NCBI RefSeq assembly: GCF_003428335.1
Contig: NZ_CP031704.1
Coordinates: 2,294,001 to 2,358,000, forward strand
Length of the DNA stretch: 64,000 nucleotides
Direction of reading: 5' to 3'
Origin: Solimonas sp. K1W22B-7
GTDB taxonomy: Bacteria; Pseudomonadota; Gammaproteobacteria; Nevskiales; Nevskiaceae
The translations under genes and the position numbers were made by a program. The notes beneath the pieces are model-generated. The model made no database searches. It worked only from the letters and a program-made list of their open reading frames with translations, and had not been told where the DNA came from. Shown one piece after another: positions 35,388 through 47,682 of the stretch. The stretch's first letter is position 1, and the number at the start of each line of letters is the position of its first letter.

Positions 35388-35423
35388 AAAAAAAGGCCCG
35401 CCGGCAGAACCGGCGGGCCTTTT
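35388..35423 (-). terminator. Rho-independent terminator of the histone H1-like gene
   Basis: Read on the minus strand, AAAAGGCCCGCCGG, a short loop and CCGGCGGGCC are followed by seven T residues. It lies 12 bp after the stop of the Lys/Ala-rich gene. Confidence 0.9.
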
Positions 35424-35434
35424 CGTACTTTCGC

Positions 35435-36193
35435 TCAGGGCAGCAGGCTGGCCTGGGTCGGCTGCTGCGGCTCGGCGGCGGCCGGCTCCGCGGCGGTTAC
35501 CGGAGCGGCGGCGGCCGGCGGCGGCACGGAGGCCTCCTTCTTGCCCTGCGAGGTGGCCAGGAAGGCGCGCGACAGCGGCGACGGCGTGATCGCCTGCTGC
35601 ACCGCGTTCACGACCTTGTCGGTGGCCTCGCTGATCCGGGCCTTGGCCTTGGCGACCGCGCCCTGGGGTGCGGCGGCGGCTGGCTTGGCGGCCGCTGCAG
35701 GAGCGGGCTTGGCTGCCGGCTTGGGCAGCGGCGCCTTGGCGACGACCTTCTCGACCGCGGCCTTCACCTTGGCGACGTCCTTCTTCACCGTCGCCTTGGC
35801 GGCAGCCACGTCCTTCCTGACCGCGGTCTGGACCTTGGCGACCTGCTGCTTGACGGCGGCCTGGGCCTTCTTGGCCTGGGCCACCGGCTTCTTGGCCGCA
35901 GCCTTGGCCTGGGCCACCGGCTGCCTGGTGGCCTTCTTGGCGGCGGCCTTGACCTGGGCGACCGGCTTCTTGATCGCCTTCTTGGCCTTGGCAACCGTCT
36001 TCTTGGCGCTGCTCTTGGCCTGGGCGACGGTCTTCTTCGCGCTGGTCCTGGCCTTGGCCACGGTCTTCTTGGCGCTGCTCTGGGCTTTCTTGGCCTGGGC
36101 CTTGACCTGGGTCACCGTCTTCTTGGCTTGCGCCTTGACCTTGGAAACAGGCTTTTTCGCGGGCTTGCCGCTGGATTTGCTCGGCTTCTTCAT
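35435..36193 (-). CDS. Histone H1-like Lys/Ala-rich protein (AlgP-type)
   Basis: This 252-aa protein is almost wholly Lys, Ala, Val, Pro and Gln. Residues 1-160 are degenerate repeats of the type KKTVAKAKxxAKK/KKPVAQAKAAAKK, like the C-terminal tail of eukaryotic histone H1 and of Pseudomonas AlgP (AlgR3). The rest is an Ala/Pro-rich region with one helix (ARISEATDKVVNAVQQA). It should bind DNA non-specifically and act as a nucleoid or regulatory protein. The ATG at 36193 (MKKPSKSSGK) is chosen because the longer upstream frame has no family-like sequence. Confidence 0.85.
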   Translation of the reverse strand: MKKPSKSSGKPAKKPVSKVKAQAKKTVTQVKAQAKKAQSSAKKTVAKARTSAKKTVAQAKSSAKKTVAKAKKAIKKPVAQVKAAAKKATRQPVAQAKAAAKKPVAQAKKAQAAVKQQVAKVQTAVRKDVAAAKATVKKDVAKVKAAVEKVVAKAPLPKPAAKPAPAAAAKPAAAAPQGAVAKAKARISEATDKVVNAVQQAITPSPLSRAFLATSQGKKEASVPPPAAAAPVTAAEPAAAEPQQPTQASLLP

Positions 36194-36553
36194 AAGTTCA
36201 ACAAGCTCCAAACGTATGGCGGCCACGGAAGGCCAGGGACTCATGGGCGGTCGAGGCGACACGCCGGATCATCATCCTGCAGCGACTCCACGCTGCGAGG
36301 CGACATTCTTTTGCCTTTGGCGCCCCGAACGGGCCGACACCAGGCGAATCCAGTCTGGAGTGAAAATGTCCGATTTTCGCCGGTCGCTTGTTGCGGCCAG
36401 CGGCTGGAAACTTTCTACAGGAATAACAAGCCCTTGTATGGGCTCTGGGCCAAGGCTGCGCCGGCTGTTCTTGGTGCCGGTCATCCCGCCTGGCTCGCCG
36501 CTTTCCTGCAGCGTTCCAACTCCCCTTGACATTTCCCCTGCAAGCTTTTCCTG

Positions 36554-36583
36554 AGTGTAGGGTCTGTGATGAATCAGTGTCAA
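36554..36583 (-). promoter_or_regulatory. Candidate minus-strand promoter far upstream of the H1-like gene
   Basis: Read on the minus strand, a perfect TTGACA (36583-36578) is followed after 18 bp by TACACT (36559-36554). Transcription would begin near 36548, about 355 nt before the ATG at 36193. Confidence 0.45.
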
Positions 36584-36645
36584 AAATTTTTCAGCTACGC
36601 AGGTTTAGGCCTTGCCGGCCATAGGGTGGGAGGCGGGTTTTTCGG

Positions 36646-36674
36646 TTGTCGCAGGGGGGGGCGGTCGCTATGAT
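36646..36674 (+). promoter_or_regulatory. Sigma-70 promoter of fadBA
   Basis: TTGTCG (36646-36651), a 17-bp spacer and TATGAT (36669-36674) predict transcription from about 36681, with a 68-nt leader to the fadB ATG. The spacer contains eight consecutive G, which could make spacing or promoter strength variable. Confidence 0.7.
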
Positions 36675-36748
36675 TGCCGCCTCTTCATTCCGGCTGCGGC
36701 CCTTCTGCGCCGCGCAATTCCACGTTTTCTTTCTCCCAAGAGGTGACC

Positions 36749-40090
<3,342 letters not shown>

Positions 40091-40119
40091 GCGATCCGCA
40101 GCGGCAAGCAGGACGGAAA

Positions 40120-40143
40120 GGCCGGGGAAACCCGGCCTTTTTT
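40120..40143 (+). terminator. Rho-independent terminator after fadA
   Basis: GGCCGGG, a GAAA tetraloop and CCCGGCC are followed by TTTTTT. Confidence 0.92.
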
Positions 40144-40196
40144 CATGTGCGGCGCCACGCTGCTATGGTGGTGAAAATCATTCGAGGAGTCGCCCG

Positions 40197-41492
40197 ATGA
40201 AGCTGCGATACATGATGCTGCTGGTGGGGGGATTGGCAGGCTGCGGCGGCAATGCCCAGCTGCCGCTGTCCGACGGCACCGGCCCGAATCCGAAGTTGCC
40301 GGCACCCGAGAAGTCGCTGCTGCCGGTACTGAACATCGCTCCGGCGCAGGGCTGGCCGGCGGGCGGCAGGCCGACGCCCGCGGCGGGCCTGCAGGTGCAG
40401 GCCTTCGCCGATGGTCTGGATCATCCGCGCTGGCTCTACGTCCTGCCCGATGGCGATGTGCTGGTGGCGGAGACCAATGCGCCGGCCAATCCTCCGCGCG
40501 GCCTGATCGGCCGTGTGGAGAAGCAGGTGATGAAGAAGGCCGGCGCCGGCGTGCCCAGCGCCAACCGCATCACGCGCCTGCGCGACAGCGACGGTGACGG
40601 CGTCGCCGACCAGCGCTCGGTGTTCCTCAAGGACCTGCATTCGCCCTTCGGCATGGCATTGGTGGGCAGCAACTTCTACGTCGCCAACACCGATGCGGTG
40701 CTGCGCTATCCCTACGCCGATGGCGCCATCGCCGGGCCCGGCGTGAAACTGGCCGATCTGCCGGCCGGGCCGATCAACCGCCACTGGACCAAGAGCCTGG
40801 TTGCCAATGCCGAGGGCACCAAGCTCTACGTCGGCGTCGGCGCCAACAGCAACGTCGGCGAGGCCGGGCTGGACGTGGAGGAGGGCCGCGCGCTGATCTG
40901 GGAGATCGACGTGGCCAGCGGCGACAAGCGCATCTATGCCTCCGGCCTGCGCAATCCCGTGGGCATGGCCTGGGCGCCCGGGAGCGGCGCCCTGTGGACG
41001 GCGGTGAACGAGCGCGACGAACTGGGCAGCGACCTGGTGCCCGACTACATGACCTCGGTGCGCGACGGCGGCTTCTACGGCTGGCCCTGGAGCTACTACG
41101 GCCCGCACGTCGACGAGCGCGTCAAGCCGCAGCAGCCGGAGCAGGTGGCCAAGGCCATCGCCCCCGACTACGCGCTGGGCCCGCACACGGCTTCGCTGGG
41201 CCTGGCTTCGTCCCAGGGCACGACGCTGCCGGCGCCCTATGCGGAGGGCATGTTCGTCGGCCAGCATGGTTCCTGGAACCGCAAGCCGCACAGCGGCTAC
41301 AAGGTGATCTTCGTGCCTTTCTCCGGCGGCAAGCCCGCGGGGCAGCCGCTGGACGTGCTGACCGGCTTCCTCAGCGCGGACGGCAAGGCGCAGGGACGCC
41401 CGGTGGGCGTCGCACTGGACCACGGTGGCGCGCTACTGGTGGCAGACGACGTCGGCAATACGATCTGGCGCGTCAGCGCCGCCAAGCCCTGA
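40197..41492 (+). CDS. Lipoprotein PQQ-dependent sugar (sorbosone-type) dehydrogenase
   Basis: This 431-aa exported beta-propeller protein has signal and lipobox LVGGLAGC (C16), predicting membrane anchoring. Propeller motifs include [42 protein letters not shown] and [18 protein letters not shown], as in L-sorbosone and soluble glucose dehydrogenases that use PQQ. No PQQ synthesis genes are in the window. The MAPEG gene follows within 8 bp. Substrate is unknown. Confidence 0.83.
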   Translation: MKLRYMMLLVGGLAGCGGNAQLPLSDGTGPNPKLPAPEKSLLPVLNIAPAQGWPAGGRPTPAAGLQVQAFADGLDHPRWLYVLPDGDVLVAETNAPANPPRGLIGRVEKQVMKKAGAGVPSANRITRLRDSDGDGVADQRSVFLKDLHSPFGMALVGSNFYVANTDAVLRYPYADGAIAGPGVKLADLPAGPINRHWTKSLVANAEGTKLYVGVGANSNVGEAGLDVEEGRALIWEIDVASGDKRIYASGLRNPVGMAWAPGSGALWTAVNERDELGSDLVPDYMTSVRDGGFYGWPWSYYGPHVDERVKPQQPEQVAKAIAPDYALGPHTASLGLASSQGTTLPAPYAEGMFVGQHGSWNRKPHSGYKVIFVPFSGGKPAGQPLDVLTGFLSADGKAQGRPVGVALDHGGALLVADDVGNTIWRVSAAKP

Positions 41493-41500
41493 GGCTGGAG

Positions 41501-41929
41501 ATGACGATGGAAACCCCGCTGCACTGGTACGCACTGAGCGCCGTCGTGCTGTTCCTGAAGATGTTCGGAATTTCCCTGTACCAGGGCTACTGCCGCATCG
41601 GCCGGCAGCAGTTCAAGAACCCGGAGGACGCGGCCTTCGTGCACCGTGCGCCGGCGACCGAGGAACTGCCGCAGGTGCAGCGCGCCGCGCGTGCCTGGCT
41701 CAACGACGTGGAGAACATCCCGATCTTCCTGGCGCTGGGCATCGCCTATGTCCAGCTGGGATTGTCGGCTGCGGCGGCACCCTGGCTGTTCGGCCTGTTC
41801 ACGCTGGCGCGCATCGCGCACACGCTGTGCTATCTCGCCGGCCTGCAGCCCTGGCGCACGGTCGCCTACTCGGTGGGCATCGGCAGCACGCTGTGGATGA
41901 GCGCGATGATTCTTGGGGCGGTGCTGTAG
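41501..41929 (+). CDS. MAPEG family membrane protein
   Basis: This 142-aa protein has four membrane spans (about 6-24, 67-85, 88-105, 120-140). It has the MAPEG pattern: an N-terminal helix ending KMFGISLYQG, then RAWLNDVENIPIFLALGI and a loop FTLARIAHTLCYLAGLQPWR. Relatives are glutathione transferases or peroxidases acting on lipid electrophiles. It lies 8 bp after the sugar dehydrogenase and ends 7 bp from the convergent hydrolase gene. Confidence 0.88.
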   Translation: MTMETPLHWYALSAVVLFLKMFGISLYQGYCRIGRQQFKNPEDAAFVHRAPATEELPQVQRAARAWLNDVENIPIFLALGIAYVQLGLSAAAAPWLFGLFTLARIAHTLCYLAGLQPWRTVAYSVGIGSTLWMSAMILGAVL

Positions 41930-41936
41930 CGCCGTT

Positions 41937-42833
41937 CTAGCGCAGCGTCTGCTGGAAGAACGCCAGCTGGTCGGCGCAGGCGCGTTCGAAGCCGGCACCG
42001 ACGTAGATGTCGAAGTGGCCGATGTCGTAGCGCTTCAGCACGGCCTTGCCGCCGAGCTTCTCGGCGGTCCTGATGGCGGCTTCCGCGGGCGCCACGGAGT
42101 CCTGCTTGCAGACGCAGATCAGCGTCGGGCAGGGCACGCGTCCGGCATGGCTGATCGGCCGGTAGGTGGCCAGCCACAGCGCCAGGCGCGCGCTCATCTG
42201 GTTGCGCCAGCCGGGCGGCGTGATCGCGCGGTAGCCGCTCTCGGAGTCCGCGGTGGACATCGCGGCAAACTGGCCCGGCGGTGCCACCAGCGGCACGTAC
42301 AGCGGCGACAGGCCGAGCAGGCCGCGCAGCTGGTCGGTGATGCCCCAGGCCGACAGCTTCAGCACGCGGCCGATGCCGGCGTACTGCAGCATGTTCATGG
42401 TCGCCGCCAGGCCATCCATCATCGGCCCCTGCGCGGACACCGCGGCGACCTTGCCGTCGCGCGCCGCGGCGACGATGACATGGCCACCGGAGAACGAGGA
42501 GCCCCATAGCGCGATGCGCTCGCCGTCCACCTGCGGCAGGCCGCGGGCGTGGGCGATCGCCGCGGCCCAGTCGTCGAGCTGGCGGCCGACGGACAGCAGC
42601 TGCCGCGGCTCGCCGTCGCTGGCGCCGAAGTGACGGTAGTCGAACAGCAGCACGAAATAGCCCGCGGCGCAGAAGCGCCGGGCAAAGGGCTCCAGGCCGG
42701 CGTCGCGGGTGCCGCCCAGGCCATGGGCCATGACGATGCAGGGGCGCGGCGCCGTCGCCGTGCCGTCGGGAGTGAACAGCCAGGCGCGGCAGCGCGTACC
42801 GTGGCTGTCGAATTCGATGTCGTGGCGTTCCAT
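41937..42833 (-). CDS. Alpha/beta hydrolase
   Basis: This 298-aa soluble hydrolase has HGLGGTRDAGLEPFARRF (oxyanion loop), the nucleophile elbow WGSSFSGGH (probable nucleophile S113), an acid after LICVCKQD, and the final histidine in YDIGHFDIY. The family includes serine esterases of the FrsA/PHB-depolymerase-like type; the substrate is unknown. Its ATG at 42833 overlaps the stop of the upstream TetR gene, so the two are coupled and the hydrolase is probably in the TetR regulon. Confidence 0.85.
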   Translation of the reverse strand: MERHDIEFDSHGTRCRAWLFTPDGTATAPRPCIVMAHGLGGTRDAGLEPFARRFCAAGYFVLLFDYRHFGASDGEPRQLLSVGRQLDDWAAAIAHARGLPQVDGERIALWGSSFSGGHVIVAAARDGKVAAVSAQGPMMDGLAATMNMLQYAGIGRVLKLSAWGITDQLRGLLGLSPLYVPLVAPPGQFAAMSTADSESGYRAITPPGWRNQMSARLALWLATYRPISHAGRVPCPTLICVCKQDSVAPAEAAIRTAEKLGGKAVLKRYDIGHFDIYVGAGFERACADQLAFFQQTLR

Positions 42834-43492
42834 CAGCGGGCGGAGCCCTTGAGCAGCAGCGGACCGCGGCGGATCAGCTCGGCGGCCGGTTTCTCCGGCT
42901 GCAGGCCCGCCAGGCCGTTGACGAACAGGCGCGTGGCGAACTCCGCGGCTTCCTTCGGGTCGGGGTTCTGGCGGTCGACCAGCATGCGTGACACCTCGTA
43001 GCCGGTGCCGAACATGATCGCGGTGAGGTAATCGACGTTGACGTCGGCCAGCAGGCCGCGCGCCACCGCGTCGGCCAAGTCGATCTTCAGCATGCGCATG
43101 GTGTGGCCGAAGACGTTGTCGGTGTAGTAGGCGCGGATCACCGGCTCGTTGCGGAACATCATCCGGTAGAACTCAGGGTGCGCGCAGACCTCTTCGAAAG
43201 TGGTGAGGTAGGCGCCGCGCAGGAACTGCTCCATGTCGTCGGCGGTGCGGCGCGCCTGGATCAGGCGGTCGGTCAGCTCGCCCAGGCGTTCCTCGACCAG
43301 GGAGCGCAGCAGCGACTCCTTGTCCGGGAAATAGTTGTAGAAGGTGCCCGAGGCCAGCGGCGTGGCGCGGATGACGTCGCGGATCGTCACCGCGTCGTAG
43401 CCCTGCTCGGCAAACAGGCGCCGCGCGCTGTCGAGGATGGTGGCACGGTTGGCCACCTTGTTCTGTTCACGCTTGCCGCTGGGCGTCTGCAT
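42833..43492 (-). CDS. TetR-family transcriptional regulator
   Basis: This 219-aa regulator has an N-terminal HTH (about 15-60; RLFAEQGYDAVTIRDVIRAT, then GTFYNYFPDKESLL). The C-terminal ligand domain is unassigned. It precedes the hydrolase gene and follows the enoyl-CoA hydratase on the same strand, so a fatty-acyl or related ligand is plausible. A palindrome 23 bp upstream of its start is the likely autoregulatory operator. Confidence 0.92.
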   Translation of the reverse strand: MQTPSGKREQNKVANRATILDSARRLFAEQGYDAVTIRDVIRATPLASGTFYNYFPDKESLLRSLVEERLGELTDRLIQARRTADDMEQFLRGAYLTTFEEVCAHPEFYRMMFRNEPVIRAYYTDNVFGHTMRMLKIDLADAVARGLLADVNVDYLTAIMFGTGYEVSRMLVDRQNPDPKEAAEFATRLFVNGLAGLQPEKPAAELIRRGPLLLKGSAR

Positions 43493-43515
43493 TGACGGTG
43501 GCCGCTCGGTCAGTA

Positions 43516-43529
43516 TGACGGATGCGTCA
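43516..43529. promoter_or_regulatory. Palindromic operator upstream of tetR
   Basis: TGACGGATGCGTCA is a 5+4+5 inverted repeat just upstream of the TetR start. A perfect TTGACA on the minus strand lies at 43557-43552, so the palindrome falls at the -10/+1 region, a usual position for a self-repressing TetR protein. Confidence 0.55.
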
Positions 43530-43588
43530 CATTCCCTCCGGGAGGGCGCCCTGTCAAGGGCACCCTTTCCGGGGAAATGAGCCGCGGC

Positions 43589-44362
43589 TCAGCTGAACTT
43601 CGAGAAGTCCGGCTTGCGCTTCTGCATGAAGGCGCCCATCGCCTCGCGGGCCTCCGGCATGCCCAGCATCGGGATGAACTTGTCGGCCTCGATGCGGATG
43701 GCATCCACCACCAGGTCCTCGCGCCAGCGCTTGAGCAGGGCCTTGCTGGTGCGCAGGGCATTGGGCGGCTGGCCCGCGAGCTTCAGTGCGACCTCGCGGG
43801 CCTTGGCCTCGCTCTGGTCGTTGGGCAGCACGGCATTGACCAGCCCGGCCTCCAGCGCCGTGGCGGCGTCGAAGGGCTCGGCCAGCAGGCAGAGTTCGGC
43901 GGCCTTCTGGTGCCCCATGAGGCGCGGCAGGATGTAGGTGGAAGCGAATTCCGGGCAGATGCCGATGTTGACGAAGGGCAGGTGGAAGCGGGTCTTCTCG
44001 CCGGCATAGACCAGGTCGCAGTGCAGCAGCAGGGTGGTGCCCACGCCGACGGCGACGCCGTTGACCGCGGCCACCACCGGCTTCTTTGCCGTGGCCAGCG
44101 TGCGCATGAAGCGCGCCACGGGGCTGTCATCGCCGGTGGGCGGGTTCTGCAGGAAGTCCGCCAGGTCGTTGCCGCTGGTGAAGCAGTCGGCGGAGCCGGC
44201 CAGCAGGATCACGCGCACCTCGGGATCGGACTCCGCCTTGAGCAAGGCCGCGGTGATGCCCTCGTACATCGTCGTGGTCAGGGCGTTTTTCTTGTCCAGG
44301 CGGTTCATGCGGATCGTGAAGACCCGGTCCTGCAGCTCGGTCAGGACGTGCTCGGTGCTCAT
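43589..44362 (-). CDS. Enoyl-CoA hydratase/isomerase family protein
   Basis: This 257-aa crotonase-fold protein has the oxyanion loop GSADCFTSGNDLADF, NGVAVGVGTTLLLHCDLVYA and FVNIGICPEFASTYILPRLMG. The Glu in CPEFAS matches one of the two catalytic glutamates of hydratases. The second position (in GNDLAD) is not Glu, so isomerase activity (enoyl-CoA delta isomerase type) may fit better. ATG 44362 is chosen as the first with a ribosome-binding sequence. A 14-bp palindrome (43578-43591) overlaps its stop and may terminate transcription. Confidence 0.85.
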   Translation of the reverse strand: MSTEHVLTELQDRVFTIRMNRLDKKNALTTTMYEGITAALLKAESDPEVRVILLAGSADCFTSGNDLADFLQNPPTGDDSPVARFMRTLATAKKPVVAAVNGVAVGVGTTLLLHCDLVYAGEKTRFHLPFVNIGICPEFASTYILPRLMGHQKAAELCLLAEPFDAATALEAGLVNAVLPNDQSEAKAREVALKLAGQPPNALRTSKALLKRWREDLVVDAIRIEADKFIPMLGMPEAREAMGAFMQKRKPDFSKFS

Positions 44363-44401
44363 CGGGGAAACTCCAGGGGGGAAAGTTAAGGGCGCCATTG
44401 T

Positions 44402-44463
44402 AGGGTGCGCATCGCGCACCGGGTGTCTCAGGCGCTTGCGCCATGGTGCGCAATGCGCACCCT
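44402..44463. repeat. GGTGCGCATTGCGCACC-type inverted repeat
   Basis: AGGGTGCGCATCGCGCACC (44402-44420) and its inverted partner at 44445-44463 pair at 18 of 19 positions. The loop holds another small hairpin, GGCGC-TT-GCGCC (44431-44442). This family is common in proteobacterial genomes. It lies between two same-strand genes (HIT protein and enoyl-CoA hydratase) and may act as a terminator or mRNA stabiliser. Confidence 0.85.
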
Positions 44464-44468
44464 GCAGG

Positions 44469-44810
44469 TCAGCCAGGGGGCCACTTCAGGGGACGGCCCC
44501 CGATCAGGTGCAGATGCAGGTGAAACACCGACTGCCCCGCCTCGGCGCCATTGTTGACCACCAGCCGGAAAGCCTCGCCGTAGCCATGCGCGGCCGCGAT
44601 CTTGCCCGCGGCCAGCATCAGGTGGCCCAGCAGGGCCTGGTCCTCGGGGCCGGCGTCGCAGAGGCGCGGGATGGGCTTGCGCGGGATCAGCAGCAGGTGC
44701 ATCGGCGCGCCGGGGTTGATGTCCTGGATCGCCACGCAGTGCTCGTCCTCGTGGACGATCTTGCCGGGGATCTCCCGGTCGATGATCTTCTCGAACAGCG
44801 TCTTCACCAT
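44469..44810 (-). CDS. HIT (histidine triad) family protein
   Basis: This 113-aa nucleotide hydrolase of the Hint class has the triad HLHLHLIGG near the C-terminus and the upstream strand LLIPRKPIPRLCDAG. Length fits Hint/HinT proteins, which hydrolyse AMP-lysine or adenosine phosphoramidates. ATG 44810 (MVKTLFEKIIDREIP) matches the family N-terminus. It diverges from msbA. Confidence 0.92.
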   Translation of the reverse strand: MVKTLFEKIIDREIPGKIVHEDEHCVAIQDINPGAPMHLLLIPRKPIPRLCDAGPEDQALLGHLMLAAGKIAAAHGYGEAFRLVVNNGAEAGQSVFHLHLHLIGGRPLKWPPG

Positions 44811-44887
44811 GGGGGGTTCCTCGAAATGAGGACGGCAGTTTACGCCATGGCCGGTACCCGGCCCGCCGTTTGTTACCATTCCCGCCC

Positions 44888-46678
44888 ATGACCGAACCTT
44901 CTCCGACCGTGGCCGGCGACTATCGCCCGATGGCCGTCTACCGCCGCCTGCTCGGCTACACCCGGCCGCACTGGCCGGTGTTCCTGCTGGCCTCGGTGGG
45001 CATGATCCTGGCCGCCGGTACCCAGGTCGGCTTCATGTCCCTGATCAAGCCGCTGCTGGACGGCACGTTCATCAATCGTGATCCCGAGGTGATCCGCTGG
45101 TTGCCCTGGGCCATCGTCGGCCTGTTCCTGCTGCGTGGCGTCTCCGAGTTCATCTGCTCCTTCGGCATGTCCTGGATCGGCCGCCGGGTGATCAAGGCGC
45201 TGCGCGGCGAACTGTTCGATCATCTGCTCAAGCTGCCGGTGCGTTTCTACGACCGCATGAGCAGCGGCCAGCTGATCGCGCGCCTGACCTACCACGTCGA
45301 GCAGGTGGCCGAGGCCGTCACCACCGCTTTCACCTCGATCATCAAGGACGGCCTCACGGTCGTCGGCCTGGTCGGCTGGATGCTGTGGCTCAACTGGGAG
45401 CTGGCGCTGTTCTGCCTGGGCGTGGCGCCGCTGATTGCCGGCGTGATCTCCTACGTCAGCCGCCGTTTCCGCAAGGTCTCGGGGCGCATCCAGCAGAACA
45501 TCGGCATCGTCACGCAGGCCTCGGAGGAGGCGATCGGCGGCCAGCGTGTCATCAAGATCTACAACGGCCAGGAGCAGGAGCGCCGCCGCTTCGAGGGCGT
45601 CAACGAGCAGCAGCGCTGGCTGTCGATGAAGCTGGTGGCCACCAAGGCCGGCAGCGACGCGCTGATCCAGTTCATCGCCGCCTGGGCGGTGGCCTTCATC
45701 ATCTACTTTGCGACGCGGCCCGAGATGCTGCAGGCCATCACGCCGGGGACCTTCGTGTCCTTCCTCGGCGCGATGCTGTCGCTGATGAACCCGCTGAAAA
45801 GCCTGACCAACGTCAACGAGCGTCTGCAGCGCGGCATTTCCGCCGCCGCCGACGTGTTCAAGCTGATGGGCGAGGACACCGAGCCCAAGGGCGGCGAGCG
45901 GCCGCTGCAGCGCGCGCAGGGGCTGGTGGAGTTCCAGGACGTGCGCTTCCGCTATCGCGCCGATGTCTCCGAGGCCCTGCGCGGGATTACCGTGACGATC
46001 CGGCCCGGTCAGACCGTGGCCTTCGTCGGCGCTTCCGGCAGCGGCAAGTCGACGCTGCTGGCGCTGCTGCCGCGCTTCTACGACGTCGATGCCGGCATGG
46101 TGAAGGTCGACGGGCACGACGTGCGCGACTACCCGCTGGAGCGCCTGCGCGCGCAGGTCGCGCTGGTGGACCAGCAGGTGCGCCTGTTCGACGCCACGGT
46201 GGCCGAGAACATCGCCTACGGACTGGATCCCATGCCGGACGAGGCACGCATCGTCGAGGCGGCCAAGGCCGCCAATGCCTGGGAGTTCATCAGCCGCCTG
46301 CCGCAGGGCCTGCACACCCCGGTCGGGCAGAACGGCGGCAAGCTTTCCGGCGGCCAGCGCCAGCGCCTGGCGATCGCCCGCGCGCTGCTCAAGGACGCAC
46401 CGATCCTGATCCTGGATGAGGCTACTTCGGCGCTCGACACCGAGTCCGAGCGCTACATCCAGAGTGCGCTGGAAGAACTGGTCAAGGGCCGTACCACGCT
46501 GGTGATCGCCCACCGCCTGTCGACGATCCAGAACGCCGACCTGATCGTGGTGATGCGCGATGGCGAGGTGGTGGAGCGCGGTACCCATGCCCAGTTGCTG
46601 GCGCTGGGGGCCACCTACGCGGCGCTGCACAGCCTGCAGTTCCGTGAAGATGGTGAGAGCGGCGCCACGCCAGCCTGA
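44888..46678 (+). CDS. msbA: Lipid A export ATP-binding/permease MsbA
   Basis: This 596-aa half-transporter has six membrane spans (about 20-320) and an ABC domain with Walker A GASGSGKST, signature LSGGQRQRLAIARALL and Walker B ILILDEATSALD. The homodimer flips core-lipid A across the inner membrane. The next gene is lpxK, overlapping by one base (TGATG), as in the conserved msbA-lpxK pair. Slightly longer than E. coli MsbA (582 aa). Confidence 0.95.
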   Translation: MTEPSPTVAGDYRPMAVYRRLLGYTRPHWPVFLLASVGMILAAGTQVGFMSLIKPLLDGTFINRDPEVIRWLPWAIVGLFLLRGVSEFICSFGMSWIGRRVIKALRGELFDHLLKLPVRFYDRMSSGQLIARLTYHVEQVAEAVTTAFTSIIKDGLTVVGLVGWMLWLNWELALFCLGVAPLIAGVISYVSRRFRKVSGRIQQNIGIVTQASEEAIGGQRVIKIYNGQEQERRRFEGVNEQQRWLSMKLVATKAGSDALIQFIAAWAVAFIIYFATRPEMLQAITPGTFVSFLGAMLSLMNPLKSLTNVNERLQRGISAAADVFKLMGEDTEPKGGERPLQRAQGLVEFQDVRFRYRADVSEALRGITVTIRPGQTVAFVGASGSGKSTLLALLPRFYDVDAGMVKVDGHDVRDYPLERLRAQVALVDQQVRLFDATVAENIAYGLDPMPDEARIVEAAKAANAWEFISRLPQGLHTPVGQNGGKLSGGQRQRLAIARALLKDAPILILDEATSALDTESERYIQSALEELVKGRTTLVIAHRLSTIQNADLIVVMRDGEVVERGTHAQLLALGATYAALHSLQFREDGESGATPA

Positions 46679-47682
46679 TGAAGGACTGGCTCGAACAGGT
46701 CTGGTACCGGCCCGAGCCGCCGCCGGCCTGGCTGAGGCCGCTGGGCCTGGCCTACGGCGCCGTCGCGACGCGGCTGGCCGCGTCGCGACGGCGCCAGTCG
46801 CAGCGCCTGCCGGTACCGGTGATCGTGGTCGGCAATGTCGCCGTCGGCGGCACCGGCAAGACGCCCTGCGTGCTGTGGCTGGTCGAGACCCTGCGTGGCC
46901 TCGGGTACCGCCCTGGCATCCTCAGCCGCGGCTACGGTGGCCGCGGCCCGTTTCCCTTCATGGTCGCGCCCGGCGCCGACCCGGCGCTCTGTGGTGACGA
47001 GCCGGCGCTGATGGCGGAGCGCGGCGGCGTGCCGCTGGCCGTGGCGCCGGACCGGCTCGCCGCCGGCCGCCTGCTGCTGCAGCGATACCCGCAAACCGAT
47101 GTGCTGGTCTGCGATGATGGCCTGCAGCACTATCGCCTGCAACGCGACCTGGAGTTCTGTGTGGTCGATGGCCGCCGCGGCTATGGCAACGGCTGGCAGC
47201 TGCCGGCCGGTCCCCTGCGCGAGCCGCCGTCGCGGGCGGGGCAGGCGGCCCTGATCCTGGTCAATGGCGGCGACGCCTCGGCCTTCGGCCCTACGGCGGT
47301 CGGCTTCAGCCTGGTCACCGCCAGCGCCGTCAACCTGCGCAGCGGTGAGCGCCGCCCGTTGCGCGACTTTGCCGCCACGCCGGTCCATGCTGTCGCCGGC
47401 ATCGGCAACCCCGGGCGCTACTTCGACAGCTTGCGTGTCCAGGGCCTGCAGCCGGTCGAGCATGCCTTTGCCGATCACCATGCCTACACCGCCGCCGACC
47501 TCGATTTCGGCGATGCGCGACCGCTGCTGATGACCGAGAAGGACGCGGTGAAGTGCCGCGCCTTCGCCGCCGGCCACTGGTGGGCGGTGCCGGCCAGCCT
47601 GCAGTTCACGGGTGATGGCGCGGCACGGGTCACGGAGCTGCTGAAGGCCGCCCTGCGGCCCGCCGGACGCGGGTCCGCCTGA
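46678..47682 (+). CDS. lpxK: Tetraacyldisaccharide 4'-kinase LpxK
   Basis: This 334-aa membrane-associated kinase adds the 4' phosphate of lipid A. It has the LpxK P-loop VGGTGKTP (about 56-63), [27 protein letters not shown] and [13 protein letters not shown]. Its ATG overlaps the msbA stop. Length matches E. coli LpxK (328 aa). Confidence 0.95.
   Translation: MKDWLEQVWYRPEPPPAWLRPLGLAYGAVATRLAASRRRQSQRLPVPVIVVGNVAVGGTGKTPCVLWLVETLRGLGYRPGILSRGYGGRGPFPFMVAPGADPALCGDEPALMAERGGVPLAVAPDRLAAGRLLLQRYPQTDVLVCDDGLQHYRLQRDLEFCVVDGRRGYGNGWQLPAGPLREPPSRAGQAALILVNGGDASAFGPTAVGFSLVTASAVNLRSGERRPLRDFAATPVHAVAGIGNPGRYFDSLRVQGLQPVEHAFADHHAYTAADLDFGDARPLLMTEKDAVKCRAFAAGHWWAVPASLQFTGDGAARVTELLKAALRPAGRGSA

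Larger units (their letters stand above)
36194..36748. other. 555-bp intergenic region between H1-like gene and fadB
   Basis: The region is relatively AT-rich for this genome and holds the promoters of two divergent genes. The plus-strand fadB promoter is at 36646-36674 and a minus-strand promoter candidate is at 36554-36583. Between the latter and the H1-like start lie about 350 bp with no convincing reading frame: either a long leader or a separate small RNA. A run of eight G (36653-36660) lies in the fadB promoter spacer. Confidence 0.6.

Noticed and set aside
35435-36193. Tandem DNA repeat in the H1-like gene
   Set aside because: Repeats follow KKxVAxAK protein periodicity with variable codons, so this is a coding feature and not a satellite.
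36526-36560. Plus-strand TTGACA upstream of fadB
   Set aside because: No acceptable -10 at 16-18 bp; the TTGTCG/TATGAT pair at 36646-36674 is a much better promoter.
36272-36583. Possible 103-aa minus-strand gene in the H1-like/fadB interval
   Set aside because: No ribosome-binding sequence, no recognisable domain and composition unlike neighbouring proteins; better explained as leader or small RNA sequence.
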